A stretch of 64,000 nucleotides of DNA, taken from contig NZ_CP113529.1 in NCBI RefSeq assembly GCF_026723865.1, positions 2,418,001-2,482,000 of the forward strand, written 5' to 3'. Position 1 is the first letter of the stretch; each line of letters opens with the position of its first letter. The notes below the pieces were generated by a model. That model was not told the DNA's origin and did not search any database. It saw only the letters and a program-made list of their open reading frames with translations. Origin of the DNA: Mycobacterium sp. Aquia_216 (lineage in GTDB: Bacteria > Actinomycetota > Actinomycetes > Mycobacteriales > Mycobacteriaceae). The translations under genes and the position numbers were made by a program. Of this stretch, positions 11,128-20,581 are shown piece after piece.

Positions 11128-12475
11128 AAGGCCAGCAGCTGATCCAGCGCTGCGGCGGGGCAAGCACACCGCCGCAGCAAAACCCGAACACCAGGCCGGT
11201 TTGCGGCGCACGATGCTGCCGGGCGGGCTGCGAGTGGTCACCGAGCATCTGCCCGCGGTGCGCTCCGCGTCGGTCGGGGTGTGGGTCGGCGTCGGATCGC
11301 GAGATGAAGGCGCCACCGTTGCCGGTGCGGCGCACTTCCTCGAGCATCTGCTGTTCAAGTCGACGCCGACGCGGACGGCTGTGGACATTGCCCAGTCGAT
11401 GGATGCCGTCGGCGGTGAGCTGAACGCGTTCACCGCCAAGGAGCACACCTGCTACTACGCGCACGTGCTCGACAGCGATCTGGAGCTGGCCGTCGACCTG
11501 GTCGCCGACGTGGTCCTCAACGGCCGCTGCGCCGTCAAGGACGTCGAGGTGGAACGCGGCGTCGTCCTCGAGGAAATCGCGATGCGCGACGACGACCCGG
11601 AGGACGCGCTGGGTGACATGTTCCTCTCGGCGCTCTTCGGTGATCATCCGGTCGGGCGTCCGGTTATCGGTACCGCGCAGTCCGTGTCGGCGATGACCCG
11701 GGCCCAGCTGCACTCCTTCCATATGCGGCGCTACACGCCGGAACGGATGGTCGTCGCGGTGGCCGGCAATGTCGACCACGACGAGGTGATCGCGTTGGTG
11801 CGGGAGCACTTCGGATCGCGTTTGGTGCGCGGGCGCCAGCCGGTTTCGCCGCGCAAAGGGGCCGGACGCGTGAGCGGCCACCCGGGACTTTCGGTGGCCA
11901 AGAGGGATGCCGAGCAGACGCACGTGCTGCTGGGCGTGCGCACTCCCGGACGCACCTGGGAACATCGCTGGGCGTTGTCGGTGCTGCACACCGCCCTGGG
12001 TGGCGGGCTGAGTTCCCGGCTGTTCCAAGAGGTTCGCGAACTACGCGGGCTGGCCTATTCGGTCTACTCGTCGGTCGACATGTTTTCCGACAGTGGTGCG
12101 CTGTCGGTGTATGCCGCGTGCTTGCCTGAGCGGTTCTCCGACGTGATGCGGGTGACCAGCGACGTGCTCGAATCGGTGGCACGCGACGGCATCACCGAGG
12201 CGGAATGCCGCATCGCCAAGGGCTCCATGCGTGGCGGGATCGTTCTCGGCCTGGAAGACTCCAGTTCTCGTATGAGCCGCATCGGTCGTAGCGAATTGAA
12301 CTATGGGAAGCACCGCAGCATCGAGCACACCCTGCGGCAGATCGACGACGTCACCGTCGACGAGGTCAACGCGGTGGCCGGCCAGCTGCTGGCCAAGCGC
12401 TTCGGTGCCGCTGTCCTGGGTCCGTATGCTTCGAAACGATCTCTGCCGCAACAACTTCGGGCGATGGTACGGTAG
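11108..12475 (+). CDS. pepR: M16 family zinc metallopeptidase PepR
   Basis: This is an insulinase/mitochondrial processing peptidase-like protein of 455 residues from ATG 11108. The inverted zinc motif HFLEH is at residues 76-80, and the downstream glutamate helix is present ([19 protein letters not shown]). The C-terminal M16 half includes [14 protein letters not shown]. Upstream in-frame starts exist, but ATG 11108 best matches the length of the M. tuberculosis homologue Rv2782c and overlaps pnp by 20 bp. Its natural substrates are not established. Confidence 0.93.
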   Translation: MPPAQSRRPAADPALRRGKHTAAAKPEHQAGLRRTMLPGGLRVVTEHLPAVRSASVGVWVGVGSRDEGATVAGAAHFLEHLLFKSTPTRTAVDIAQSMDAVGGELNAFTAKEHTCYYAHVLDSDLELAVDLVADVVLNGRCAVKDVEVERGVVLEEIAMRDDDPEDALGDMFLSALFGDHPVGRPVIGTAQSVSAMTRAQLHSFHMRRYTPERMVVAVAGNVDHDEVIALVREHFGSRLVRGRQPVSPRKGAGRVSGHPGLSVAKRDAEQTHVLLGVRTPGRTWEHRWALSVLHTALGGGLSSRLFQEVRELRGLAYSVYSSVDMFSDSGALSVYAACLPERFSDVMRVTSDVLESVARDGITEAECRIAKGSMRGGIVLGLEDSSSRMSRIGRSELNYGKHRSIEHTLRQIDDVTVDEVNAVAGQLLAKRFGAAVLGPYASKRSLPQQLRAMVR

Positions 12476-12534
12476 CTCAATGTCCGCCTCCTCACTCGCG
12501 CCGTGCCGGCGCTCGCCGTCGCTGGACTAGCCGG

Positions 12535-13563
12535 ATGGTACTGGGTTTTTGGGACATCGCGGTGCCGATCGTTGGCGCCCCGATGTCGGGCGGACCCGGC
12601 AGCCCGGCGTTGGCGGCGGCGGTGTCCAACGCGGGCGGACTCGGATTCGTCCCCGGTGGGTACTTGAGCGCGGAGCAGTTTGCCGAAGACGTCGCCGCGG
12701 CGCGCGCCGCCACCACCGGACCGCTAGGTGTGAACCTGCTTGTGCCGCAACCCAGTGTCGCCGACTGGGTGGCATTGGACTTCTACGCAGACGAGCTGGA
12801 AGGCGTCGCCGAGCACTACCAGGTTCACGTCGGCCGGCCCGAGTACGGCCACGACGACGACTGGGCGCGCAAGCTCGAGGTGGTAGCCGACCTCCGCCCG
12901 GAGCTGGTGTCCTTCACCTACGGAGTGCCGTCGCCGGATGTGATCCGGCGGTTCGGCGCGCTCGGGCTGTTGGTGATGGTCACGGTGACATCGCTTTACG
13001 AGGCGGGGGTGGCCGTCGCCGCCGGTGCGGACAGCCTCGTGGTGCAGGGCCCCGATGCCGGGGGGAACCGCGCCACCTTCGCGCCCGACATGGACCCCGG
13101 CAGCGAGACGCTGCACCAGCTGATCGACCGCATCCACCGGGCGCATCGCGACGTCCCGCTGATCGCCGCGGGTGGGCTGGGCACCGCCGAGGATGTCGCG
13201 GGCGTGCTGCGCAGGGGAGCGGTGGCCGCACAGCTGGGAACCGCGCTGCTGCTCAGCGACGAAGCCGGCACCAGCCAGGCCCATCGCACTGCCATGCAGA
13301 ATCAACTCTTCGGAAAGACCATCGTCACGCGCGCGTTCTCGGGCCGGTATGCGCGCGGCCTGGAAAACGAGTTCATTCGTCTCTTCGACAACGTGGCGCC
13401 GCTGGGCTATCCCGAGGTCAATCAGATGACGCTGCCGATTCGGGAGGCCGCGACCGAGCGGGAAGATCCGCATGGGATGAACCTCTGGGCGGGAACGTCG
13501 TTCCGCAAGGCGCAGCCCGGTCCGGTGGCCGATATCGTCGCGAGCCTCGCGCCCAACGACTAG
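12535..13563 (+). CDS. Nitronate monooxygenase-like FMN TIM-barrel oxidoreductase
   Basis: This 342-residue protein has 2-nitropropane dioxygenase/nitronate monooxygenase family text. The N-terminal strand is PIVGAPMSGGPGSPALAAAV. The central segment GADSLVVQGPDAGG is typical of the flavin pocket, as is IAAGGLGTAEDVAGVLRRGA, which binds the FMN phosphate. Such enzymes oxidise alkyl nitronates such as propionate-3-nitronate, but many mycobacterial members have no tested substrate. It corresponds to Rv2781c by position. It lies 59 bp after pepR and converges on ald. Confidence 0.88.
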   Translation: MVLGFWDIAVPIVGAPMSGGPGSPALAAAVSNAGGLGFVPGGYLSAEQFAEDVAAARAATTGPLGVNLLVPQPSVADWVALDFYADELEGVAEHYQVHVGRPEYGHDDDWARKLEVVADLRPELVSFTYGVPSPDVIRRFGALGLLVMVTVTSLYEAGVAVAAGADSLVVQGPDAGGNRATFAPDMDPGSETLHQLIDRIHRAHRDVPLIAAGGLGTAEDVAGVLRRGAVAAQLGTALLLSDEAGTSQAHRTAMQNQLFGKTIVTRAFSGRYARGLENEFIRLFDNVAPLGYPEVNQMTLPIREAATEREDPHGMNLWAGTSFRKAQPGPVADIVASLAPND

Positions 13564-13577
13564 CGCGGCGCAGGTCC

Positions 13578-13691
13578 ATGACCGCCCGGCCGAGCTCGAG
13601 CACCACTACCACGCGTACATCGGGCTTTTCGCGGCCGCTGATCGCCGAGGTGACGAGGTCGGTGCTGGGATGGCTGACCGGGCAGGGCTGA
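13578..13691 (+). other. Gene-free gap with a 37-codon ORF, possible interspersed repeat
   Basis: The gap between the convergent nitronate monooxygenase and ald genes contains a short ORF (MTARPSSSTTTTRTSGFSRP at its start). The opposite strand is also open across it. It has no clear ribosome-binding site. The sequence reminds me, from memory and unverified, of short hypothetical proteins annotated many times in mycobacterial genomes, which would suggest a dispersed element more than a gene. Confidence 0.25.
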
Positions 13692-13694
13692 GCG

Positions 13695-14810
13695 TCAGGC
13701 CAGTACGCCGGCCGGTTCGGTAAACGGCAAGCCCAGGTCGGCGGCCACCCGCTGCGACAGCAGCGCACCCTCGTGCGTCGAGAGGCCTTTGGCCAGAGCG
13801 GGATTCGACCGGCAGGCCGCCTGCCAGCCCTGGTCGGCAAGCCGCAGCACGTATGGCATGGTCGCGTTGGTCAGCGCGTACGTCGACGTCTTCGGTACCG
13901 AGCTGGGCATGTTCGCCACGCAGTAGAACAGCGTGTCGTGCACCGCGAACGTCGGGTTGTCGTGGGTGGTGGGTCGCGAATCCTCGAAGCAACCGCCCTG
14001 ATCGATCGAGATGTCCACCAGCACCGCGCCCGGTTTCATCTGTGCAACAAGAGAATTCGTGATCAGCTTCGGCGCTTTGGCACCGGGTACCAAGACGGCC
14101 CCGATCACCAGGTCGGCGCGTTTGACGGCGCCTTCGAGTTCGTAGGCCGACGAGTGGCGGGTCTGGATGCGCCCGGTGAACTCGGCGTCGAGCAATCGCA
14201 ACTTGTCGATGTTGAGATCGAGCACCATCACACTGGCCCCCATGCCGCTGGCCACCCGGGCCGCGTTGTAACCGGCGGTGCCGGCGCCGACGACCACGAC
14301 GTCGGCGGGCTTGACGCCGGGCACCCCGCCCATCAGCACGCCGCGGCCGCCCTGCGTCCGCATCAGGTGGTACGCCCCGACTTGAGCGGACAGCCGGCCG
14401 GCGACCTCGCTCATCGGGGCCAGCAGCGGAAGTGCGCCGTCGGCGCTCTGGACGGTCTCGTAGGCGATCGACGTTGTGCCGGAAGCCAATAGCGCGTCGG
14501 TGCAGGCACGCGACGCGGCCAGATGCAGGTAGGTGAACAGGACCTGCCCCGACCGCAACAGGGCGTATTCGGCCGCCATCGGCTCCTTGACCTTGAGCAG
14601 CAGGTCGGCGTCGCCCCACACCTGCTCGGCGGAGGTGAGCACCTGGGCTCCTGCCGCCTTGAACTCCATGTCGGTGATCGCCGACCCTTCACCGGCGCCG
14701 GCCTGGACGAGCACCTCGTGGCCGCGGTGCGTCAATTCGGCGACGCCTGCCGGGGTGATGGCCACCCTGAACTCGTTGTTTTTGGTCTCGGTGGGAATGC
14801 CGACTCGCAT
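13695..14810 (-). CDS. ald: L-alanine dehydrogenase
   Basis: The enzyme interconverts L-alanine and pyruvate plus ammonia using NAD(H); in mycobacteria it also reduces glyoxylate. At 371 residues it equals the M. tuberculosis enzyme in length. It has the N-terminal MRVGIPTETKNNEFRVAITP with Arg15, the LLLKVKEP substrate-lysine segment, the YLHLA segment with the catalytic histidine, and a Rossmann motif VVVGAGTAGYNAA. It is divergent from aldR across a 67-bp gap, the known arrangement in which AldR controls ald in response to alanine. Confidence 0.97.
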   Translation of the reverse strand: MRVGIPTETKNNEFRVAITPAGVAELTHRGHEVLVQAGAGEGSAITDMEFKAAGAQVLTSAEQVWGDADLLLKVKEPMAAEYALLRSGQVLFTYLHLAASRACTDALLASGTTSIAYETVQSADGALPLLAPMSEVAGRLSAQVGAYHLMRTQGGRGVLMGGVPGVKPADVVVVGAGTAGYNAARVASGMGASVMVLDLNIDKLRLLDAEFTGRIQTRHSSAYELEGAVKRADLVIGAVLVPGAKAPKLITNSLVAQMKPGAVLVDISIDQGGCFEDSRPTTHDNPTFAVHDTLFYCVANMPSSVPKTSTYALTNATMPYVLRLADQGWQAACRSNPALAKGLSTHEGALLSQRVAADLGLPFTEPAGVLA

Positions 14811-14877
14811 TCCTCAATTGTGAAGAAATTTCGGCCAACCGGCAAACAGGCTGATGTTAATTCCATAAGATCGGTAT
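14811..14877. promoter_or_regulatory. ald/aldR divergent promoter region
   Basis: This AT-richer 67-bp segment must hold both promoters and probably the AldR operators. AldR binding sites between these genes are established in M. tuberculosis. I cannot place individual boxes with confidence by eye. Confidence 0.5.
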
Positions 14878-15393
14878 ATGACTGATAGGTCAACGGATAT
14901 CGCGGACAGACTGAGGAAGGCGCCGAAGAATGTTCGGCCTGCCGACCTCGACGACGTGGACCGCAGAATTCTGAGTCTGCTGCACGCCGACGCGCGGATC
15001 ACGAACAACGCGCTCGCTGACGCGGTCGGGATCGCTGCGTCGACGTGTCATGGCCGGGTGCGGCGGCTGGTGGACCTCGGTGTCATCCGGGGTTTCTACA
15101 CCGACATCGACCCGGTCGCGGCTGGCATGCCGCTGCAGGCGATGATCTCGGTCAGCCTGCAATCCAATGCGCGCGGCAAGATCCGCAGCTTTATTCACCA
15201 GATTCGGGGCAGGCGGCAGGTGATGGATGTCTACTTCCTCGCCGGGGCAGACGATTTCCTCCTGCACGTCGCGGCCCGCGACACCGAGGACCTGCGTTCC
15301 TTCGTGGTGGAGAACCTCAACGCCGACGCCGACGTCGCCGGGACCCAGACCTCATTGATCTTCGAACATCTCCGCGGTGCCGCGCCCATCTAA
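14878..15393 (+). CDS. aldR: Lrp/AsnC family regulator of ald
   Basis: This 171-residue transcription factor has an N-terminal AsnC-type helix-turn-helix (DVDRRILSLLHADARITNNA, then ADAVGIAASTCHGRVRRL) and a C-terminal RAM effector domain (MPLQAMISVSL, VYFLAGADDFLLHVA). Family members form octamers and sense amino acids. The M. tuberculosis homologue Rv2779c responds to alanine and controls ald. The ATG is only 67 bp from the ald start and lacks a strong ribosome-binding site, so leaderless translation or another start is possible. Confidence 0.92.
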   Translation: MTDRSTDIADRLRKAPKNVRPADLDDVDRRILSLLHADARITNNALADAVGIAASTCHGRVRRLVDLGVIRGFYTDIDPVAAGMPLQAMISVSLQSNARGKIRSFIHQIRGRRQVMDVYFLAGADDFLLHVAARDTEDLRSFVVENLNADADVAGTQTSLIFEHLRGAAPI

Positions 15394-15528
15394 GACCGCC
15401 CATCTATACGGCCTGGAGAAAACCCGGTACCGGCGGTTTCGCATATTCGGTCGGCGAACTTATACTTGCCATGCCCGATGTTCACCGAGACGACGATGCT
15501 CGGTGTCACGCTGAGGTAGGGGGCCACG

Positions 15529-16437
15529 ATGTTCACCGTCGACGACCAGGCCGCAGGTCCGCACGACGCGTCACTCGACCACGAGCGGCTCGTGCTCGAG
15601 GCCCGTGATGTCGCATTCGACTGGGCGAAGCTTCCGGTCCACTACGTGCCCAACGAGCCGTTCACCACTCACATGCTCAACGTCCTGCACCTGCTGCTGC
15701 CCGCGGGTGAGGAATTCTTCGTCGAGGTGTTCAAGCGAGCACTGCCGTTGATCAAGGACGACCAGCTGCGACTGGATGTGCAGGGGTTCATCGGCCAGGA
15801 GGCGGTGCATTCTCAGGCACATTCGGGGGTGCTCGCCCGGTTCGACGCTCAGGGCATCGACGTGACGCCCTACACCGGCCAGATCCGGTGGATGTTCGAG
15901 AAGATCCTGGGGCCGCGGCCCGGGTGGAGCAAACGCCGACAGGACAGCTGGCTATTGGAGCAGGTGTCGTTCGTTTCCGCGATCGAGCATTACACGGCCA
16001 TCTTGGGCGAGTGGATACTGAACACCCCCGCGCACGACGGGATCGGCACCGATCCGGTGATGCTGGACATGCTGCGCTGGCACGGCGCCGAAGAGGTCGA
16101 GCACAAGGCGGTCGCGTTCGACACCATGAAGCATCTGCGGGCCGGGTACTGGCGGCAGGTGCGCGCGCAGCTGGTCGTCTCGCCAGCGATGTTGCTGTTG
16201 TGGATTCGCGGTGTGCGGTATCTGTATTCCGTGGATCCACAACTGCCCCCGGGCGCCAAGCCGCGCTGGCGCGATTACGTCAACGCAGCCCGTCGGGGCC
16301 TGCTGCCCGGCCCGCTGCGATTCGTGCGCGGCATCGCCGATTACTACCGGCCGGGCTTCCACCCGTCACAGTTGGGCGGGCTCGGGCTGGCGGTCGACTA
16401 TCTGGCCGTATCACCTGCCGCGAGGGCATCGCACTGA
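15529..16437 (+). CDS. PF10118-type metal-dependent hydrolase with diiron-like helical motifs
   Basis: This 302-residue protein resembles the predicted metal-dependent hydrolase family (Rv2777c at this locus in M. tuberculosis). Conserved acidic and His residues fall as in four-helix-bundle diiron carboxylate proteins: Glu61/62 (PAGEEFF), E91-A-V-H94, Glu153-His154 (IEHYTAIL) and E189-V-E-H192. The catalysed reaction is unknown; hydrolase is only the family label. ATG 15529 follows a strong gaggtaggggg. The next gene begins 3 bp after its stop and a ferredoxin-type reductase ends the operon, so an oxygenase-like role fed by that reductase is a reasonable inference. Confidence 0.75.
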   Translation: MFTVDDQAAGPHDASLDHERLVLEARDVAFDWAKLPVHYVPNEPFTTHMLNVLHLLLPAGEEFFVEVFKRALPLIKDDQLRLDVQGFIGQEAVHSQAHSGVLARFDAQGIDVTPYTGQIRWMFEKILGPRPGWSKRRQDSWLLEQVSFVSAIEHYTAILGEWILNTPAHDGIGTDPVMLDMLRWHGAEEVEHKAVAFDTMKHLRAGYWRQVRAQLVVSPAMLLLWIRGVRYLYSVDPQLPPGAKPRWRDYVNAARRGLLPGPLRFVRGIADYYRPGFHPSQLGGLGLAVDYLAVSPAARASH

Positions 16438-16440
16438 CCT

Positions 16441-18207
16441 ATGAGCATCAACTTCGGATTCACGCCATCCAATGGTGTCGCTCTGGCCGTGCATCGCTAC
16501 ACCGAAATCGACGCAGCGCGTCCGACCATCCTCGCCATTCACGGTTGGCCCGATAATCACCACGTCTGGGACCCGATCGCCGAAGAGTTCGCGCAGAGCT
16601 ACCCCGGCCGATACAACTTCGTGGCCTACGATGTGCGCGGTGCCGGTGAATCATCGCGTCCGGCAAAGCAATCCGGGTATGCCTTCGAGCATTTGGTGTC
16701 GGACCTCGGCGCGGTGATCGACAGCCTCGGGGTCGAGCAGGTCCACCTGCTCGCGCACGACTGGGGCTCGATTCAGGCCTGGGCCGCCATCACCGACGAC
16801 TCGGTGATGGACAAGATCGCCTCGTTCACCTCGATCTCGGGCCCGCATCTGCAATACGCGGGCAGGTTCCTGCGGTCGGGGCGCAATCCCCGGACGCTGG
16901 CCCAGGTCCTCGGGCAGCTGCTGGCGTCGATGTACATCGGCTTCTTTCTCTGCCCGGTCGTGCCCGAGGTCGCCTTCCGTTCCGGAATCGGCGTGAAGGT
17001 CGTTGAGGCGGTTGAGCGTATCGGCCGATCGAGCACCCGAAGTCAACGTCGCGCAACGCCGCGGTCGATCGCCGACTACGTCAACGGGTTGAACCTGTAC
17101 CGGGCCAACATGCCCGCGCCGATGCTGCTGCCCGGGCGCGATCTGCCGCAGACCAACGTCGCGGTCCAGGTGCTGGCACCGCGCAAAGACCTGTTCGTGA
17201 CTCCGGCCCTGCAACGGTTCACCGGCGCGATTCCCCCTGGGGGCAGGGTGGTTTCGATCGAAGGCGGTCATTGGGTCGTGACCTCGCGTCCCGATGTCGT
17301 GGCCCGGCTGACCAGCGAGTGGGTCGAGCGAAGCGCCGGCGGCCCGCTCGCCGCAAGCGAGCCGTCGACACCGGGCGGCCCACACGAGATACCGGGCAAG
17401 CTCGCCTTGATCACCGGTGCGGGTGCCGGCATCGGCCGGGCCACCGCGGTGGAGCTGGCGCGCCACGGTGCCGGCAAGGTGGTCATCGTCGATCGAGACC
17501 TCACGGCGGCCAACGAAACCGCGGACGCCGTTCGGGCCGCCTGCGCCGAGGCCGCGGTGTACCAGGTCGATGTCAGCGACGAGGAGTCGATGAATGATCT
17601 TGCCGCACAGGTCCTTATCGACCACGGCGTGGTCGATATCCTGGTGAACAATGCCGGTATCGGGATGGCAGGTCGATTCCTGGAGACGAGCTCGCAAAAC
17701 TGGGAAGACATCATCGGGGTCAATCTGCGCGGCGTCATCTCCGGCACCAGGGCATTCGGTGCGCAGATGGTCGAGCGCGGCGAGGGCGGGACGATCATCA
17801 ACGTGGCGTCCGCCTCGGCATACCTCCCCTCGAAATCCATGGTCGCCTACAGCACCACGAAGGCGGCGGTGCTGGGGTTCAGCGAATCGCTGCGGGCCGA
17901 CTTCGCCGACGAGGGCATTACCGTCACCGCCGTGTGCCCCGGATTCGTCAACACCGACATCGCAAAAAACACCGTCTACGCCGGCATGTCGACCGACGAG
18001 CAGGCGCGCGCCCGAGACAAGGCCGACGCGGCCTATCGGCGACGCAACTACACGCCGGAAGCCACCGCCGAGGCGATCGTCAAGGCCGTCAAGACCGGTC
18101 CGGCCGTGTTGCCGATCGCCGCGGAGTCCAGAATCGGTTACGCGATGCGTCGGATCAGCCCCTCGGCGATTCGGCTGCTCGCGCGGTTGGACTTACGGCC
18201 AACGTGA
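16441..18207 (+). CDS. EphD-like fusion: alpha/beta hydrolase (epoxide hydrolase type) plus short-chain dehydrogenase
   Basis: This 588-residue protein has two enzymes in one chain. Residues about 1-300 are an alpha/beta hydrolase with HGWPDNH and a nucleophile elbow HDWGS with Asp107, as in epoxide hydrolases and haloalkane dehalogenases. The distal histidine is probably in EGGHWV. Residues about 318-588 are a classical SDR with TGAGAGIG, NNAG and Tyr470-x3-Lys474 (YSTTKAA). The layout and length match EphD (Rv2214c in M. tuberculosis), but this is a different locus. Epoxide opening followed by alcohol oxidation is inferred; the substrate is unknown. It sits in an operon between the diiron-like protein and the reductase and overlaps the latter by 4 bp. 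Confidence 0.9.
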   Translation: MSINFGFTPSNGVALAVHRYTEIDAARPTILAIHGWPDNHHVWDPIAEEFAQSYPGRYNFVAYDVRGAGESSRPAKQSGYAFEHLVSDLGAVIDSLGVEQVHLLAHDWGSIQAWAAITDDSVMDKIASFTSISGPHLQYAGRFLRSGRNPRTLAQVLGQLLASMYIGFFLCPVVPEVAFRSGIGVKVVEAVERIGRSSTRSQRRATPRSIADYVNGLNLYRANMPAPMLLPGRDLPQTNVAVQVLAPRKDLFVTPALQRFTGAIPPGGRVVSIEGGHWVVTSRPDVVARLTSEWVERSAGGPLAASEPSTPGGPHEIPGKLALITGAGAGIGRATAVELARHGAGKVVIVDRDLTAANETADAVRAACAEAAVYQVDVSDEESMNDLAAQVLIDHGVVDILVNNAGIGMAGRFLETSSQNWEDIIGVNLRGVISGTRAFGAQMVERGEGGTIINVASASAYLPSKSMVAYSTTKAAVLGFSESLRADFADEGITVTAVCPGFVNTDIAKNTVYAGMSTDEQARARDKADAAYRRRNYTPEATAEAIVKAVKTGPAVLPIAAESRIGYAMRRISPSAIRLLARLDLRPT

Positions 18208-19295
18208 GGGATTTGCCTGTGCGGGAAAGCATCTGGACGAGTAGGCCGGCCGACCTGTACGGCCGGCGCGACCGTGACCGGCTCGGCACCGTACTGTGGG
18301 GCATCCGAATATTGTTCGACGGATTCACCTCCGTGTCGCGCTGGGAGCCGTCGCGGGTCAAGCCGGTGCCGCGCACCCAGACCGCCGTCGTCACGAAACG
18401 TGAGCTCGTCGCGCCCGATGTGGTCGCCGTGACTTTGGCCGACCCGCAGGGCGGTTTGCTTCCATCCTGGACACCCGGCGGGCATATCGACGTGGTGTTG
18501 CCTTCGGGCCGGCGACGCCAGTACTCGCTGTGCGGTCCGCCCGGGCGGCGCACGGACTACCGCATCGCCATCCGCCGAATCGCCGACGGCGGTGGCGGTT
18601 CGATCGAAATGCACGACTCGTACGACGTGGGCGATATGCTGGCATTCGAGGGTCCGCGCAACGCCTTTTATCTCGGCACGGCCGAGCGCGACGTGTTATT
18701 CGTGATCGGCGGCATCGGCGTCACGCCCATTCTGCCGATGATCCAGGTGGCCCAGCAGCGTGGAATCGATTGGCGTGCCGTCTATGCCGGGCGTAGCCGG
18801 GACTACATGCCGCTACTGGACGAAGTGGTCGCGGTGGCGCCCGAGCGGCTGACCGTGTGGGCCGACGATGAACACGGCCGGTGCGCCACCGTTGACGACC
18901 TGCTCGCCGATGCCGGGCCGGCGACGGCCGTCTACGTGTGCGGCCCGAGCGGCATGCTCGAGGCGGTCCGCCTGGCCCGAAACGAACACGCCGACGCACC
19001 CTTGCATTACGAGCGGTTCAGCCCCCCGCCGGTCGTCGACGGAGCTCCCTTCCAACTCGAGCTCGCGCGGTCGCAGCGACTGCTCAGCGTTCCGGCCAAC
19101 CGCTCCGCGCTCGATGTCATGCGCGACCTCGATCCGACGACCCCGTATTCCTGCCAGCAGGGTTTCTGTGGGACGTGCAAGGTCAAAGTGCTTGCCGGAC
19201 AGGTCGATCACCGCGGTCGTACGGCCGTGGGTGACGACGAGATGCTGGTCTGCGTGTCGCGGGCCGAAGCCGACCGGCTCGTCATCGACGCTTAA
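18204..19295 (+). CDS. Phthalate dioxygenase reductase-like FAD/2Fe-2S oxidoreductase
   Basis: This 363-residue electron-transfer protein corresponds to Rv2776c. It has a FAD domain with RRQYSLCGPP, an NAD(P) domain with VIGGIGVTPILPM and YVCGPSGML, and a C-terminal plant-type 2Fe-2S ferredoxin with Cys317-x4-Cys322-x2-Cys325 and Cys350. This order is that of class IA/vanB-type reductases, which pass electrons from NAD(P)H to an oxygenase. The GTG start overlaps the previous stop (gtga); a GTG at 18219 is an alternative. The natural partner is probably within the same operon, the PF10118 protein being the only candidate seen. Confidence 0.92.
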   Translation: MRDLPVRESIWTSRPADLYGRRDRDRLGTVLWGIRILFDGFTSVSRWEPSRVKPVPRTQTAVVTKRELVAPDVVAVTLADPQGGLLPSWTPGGHIDVVLPSGRRRQYSLCGPPGRRTDYRIAIRRIADGGGGSIEMHDSYDVGDMLAFEGPRNAFYLGTAERDVLFVIGGIGVTPILPMIQVAQQRGIDWRAVYAGRSRDYMPLLDEVVAVAPERLTVWADDEHGRCATVDDLLADAGPATAVYVCGPSGMLEAVRLARNEHADAPLHYERFSPPPVVDGAPFQLELARSQRLLSVPANRSALDVMRDLDPTTPYSCQQGFCGTCKVKVLAGQVDHRGRTAVGDDEMLVCVSRAEADRLVIDA

Positions 19296-19300
19296 GGGCA

Positions 19301-19825
19301 TCAGCCTTCGGGCGCCGACTGACGACGTCGATAGCCCACGTGGGACACGCGCACACCGGGCAGCGGCACCCAGTCGAGGCTGCGGTCGTCAAGTTGAAAG
19401 TCGTTGTCTTCGTAGAATTGTCGTGCCTCGGCGTTCTCTTCAGCGCACCATAGGATGACGTCACCCGAGGGATTCGAGCGTACGGCTTTGTTGAGCAGGC
19501 GCACGCCGACGCCGAGCCCCTTCGCCTCCTCTGCGGTATAGAGGGCGTCGATTTTCAAGTCATCGGGATTGGCAGCGTCGGGTCCGAAGACCGTCATCCC
19601 CAGCAACCTGCCGCGGGCCTCGGCGACCCACATGCCCCAGCCCGGCTGATTCAGCGCCTCCGGGTACTTCACCGTGGCCCACAATTTCGGTGTCGAGATC
19701 ACGTCGAGCACGTGATCCTCCAGGATTCCGGCCAACGACTGCCGCCACACCGGATAGTGCATCGCCGCGACCTTCTCGAAATCGCTTGGTCCGGCTCTAC
19801 GGATCTTGACGTCCTTGGACTTCAC
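19301..19825 (-). CDS. GNAT family N-acetyltransferase
   Basis: This 174-residue GCN5-related acetyltransferase corresponds by position to Rv2775. The acetyl-CoA pyrophosphate loop is AKGLGVGVRLLNKAV, preceded by the beta4 segment KIDALYTAEE and followed by WCAEENAEARQFYEDNDF. The acceptor substrate is not predictable. It converges on the reductase gene with a 5-bp gap and lies 15 bp downstream of a TetR gene on the same strand. Confidence 0.88.
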   Translation of the reverse strand: MKSKDVKIRRAGPSDFEKVAAMHYPVWRQSLAGILEDHVLDVISTPKLWATVKYPEALNQPGWGMWVAEARGRLLGMTVFGPDAANPDDLKIDALYTAEEAKGLGVGVRLLNKAVRSNPSGDVILWCAEENAEARQFYEDNDFQLDDRSLDWVPLPGVRVSHVGYRRRQSAPEG

Positions 19826-19840
19826 ACGGCCACCTTAAGG

Positions 19841-20506
19841 TCATCTCGTCCGCGAGTGCTCCAGATACGCGACCAGGGCGTTGGTCAGGCCGCGCCGGGC
19901 CATATCGAGATCGGCAAACGAGCCCAGCTGGCGCTCCGATACCAGGCCCCGCATCGCGCCCGGGATGAGTGCGGCGGCCTCGCGTACCCGGTCGGGGTCG
20001 ACGTCGAGCCCCGCGAAGGCGTTCTGACAGGTTTCCAGCCAGCTCTTGCCCCAGGAGAACAATTCGGCGGCCGTTCGCGGGTAGAGGCGCTCGAGCTCGT
20101 CGGGGTCGCGGGGCAGGGCGGCGCGCAGGTTTTCGATCGCGCGTGAATCCGGCGCCGCCAGGCCCCGGTAGAGGGTTTCGATGATGGCGCTGACGCGCTC
20201 GCGCAGGGGTGCGCTCGGTCGGACCGGTGTCGACAGTGTCGAGAACGTCGCCTCGCGTCGCTTGGCGGTGCGGTGCAGCACGGCCGCCCAGAACCCATCG
20301 GTGTCGCCGAACTGATACTGCACGGCGCCCCAGGTGGCGCCGATCTCCTTGGCGATGCGATTGGCCGACACCGAGCCCGGCTCGCCCGAGGCCAGTGACC
20401 GCAACGCGGCCTCCAGCATGTTCTCGCGAGTTGCGCTGCCGCGCCGGTTCGGACGCCGGCCCACGATTCCGGCCTTTGAAACCTGCCGGGTCGCCCGCTG
20501 CGCCAT
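19841..20506 (-). CDS. TetR/AcrR family transcriptional regulator
   Basis: This is a 221-residue one-component repressor-like protein. Its N-terminal helix-turn-helix includes VSANRIAKEIGATWGAVQYQ followed by FGDTDGFWAAVL. The C-terminal ligand domain is helical and unassigned. A basic, low-complexity leader (RRPNRRGSATRENML) precedes the HTH. It is probably cotranscribed with the GNAT gene. The ligand and targets are unknown. Confidence 0.85.
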   Translation of the reverse strand: MAQRATRQVSKAGIVGRRPNRRGSATRENMLEAALRSLASGEPGSVSANRIAKEIGATWGAVQYQFGDTDGFWAAVLHRTAKRREATFSTLSTPVRPSAPLRERVSAIIETLYRGLAAPDSRAIENLRAALPRDPDELERLYPRTAAELFSWGKSWLETCQNAFAGLDVDPDRVREAAALIPGAMRGLVSERQLGSFADLDMARRGLTNALVAYLEHSRTR

Positions 20507-20581
20507 CGGCCGATCCTAATCGATTGCCTGCGAGCGGCGGGTTAGTGCAAGCAGACGATCTTCCCCCAGCCCGAAGAGTTG

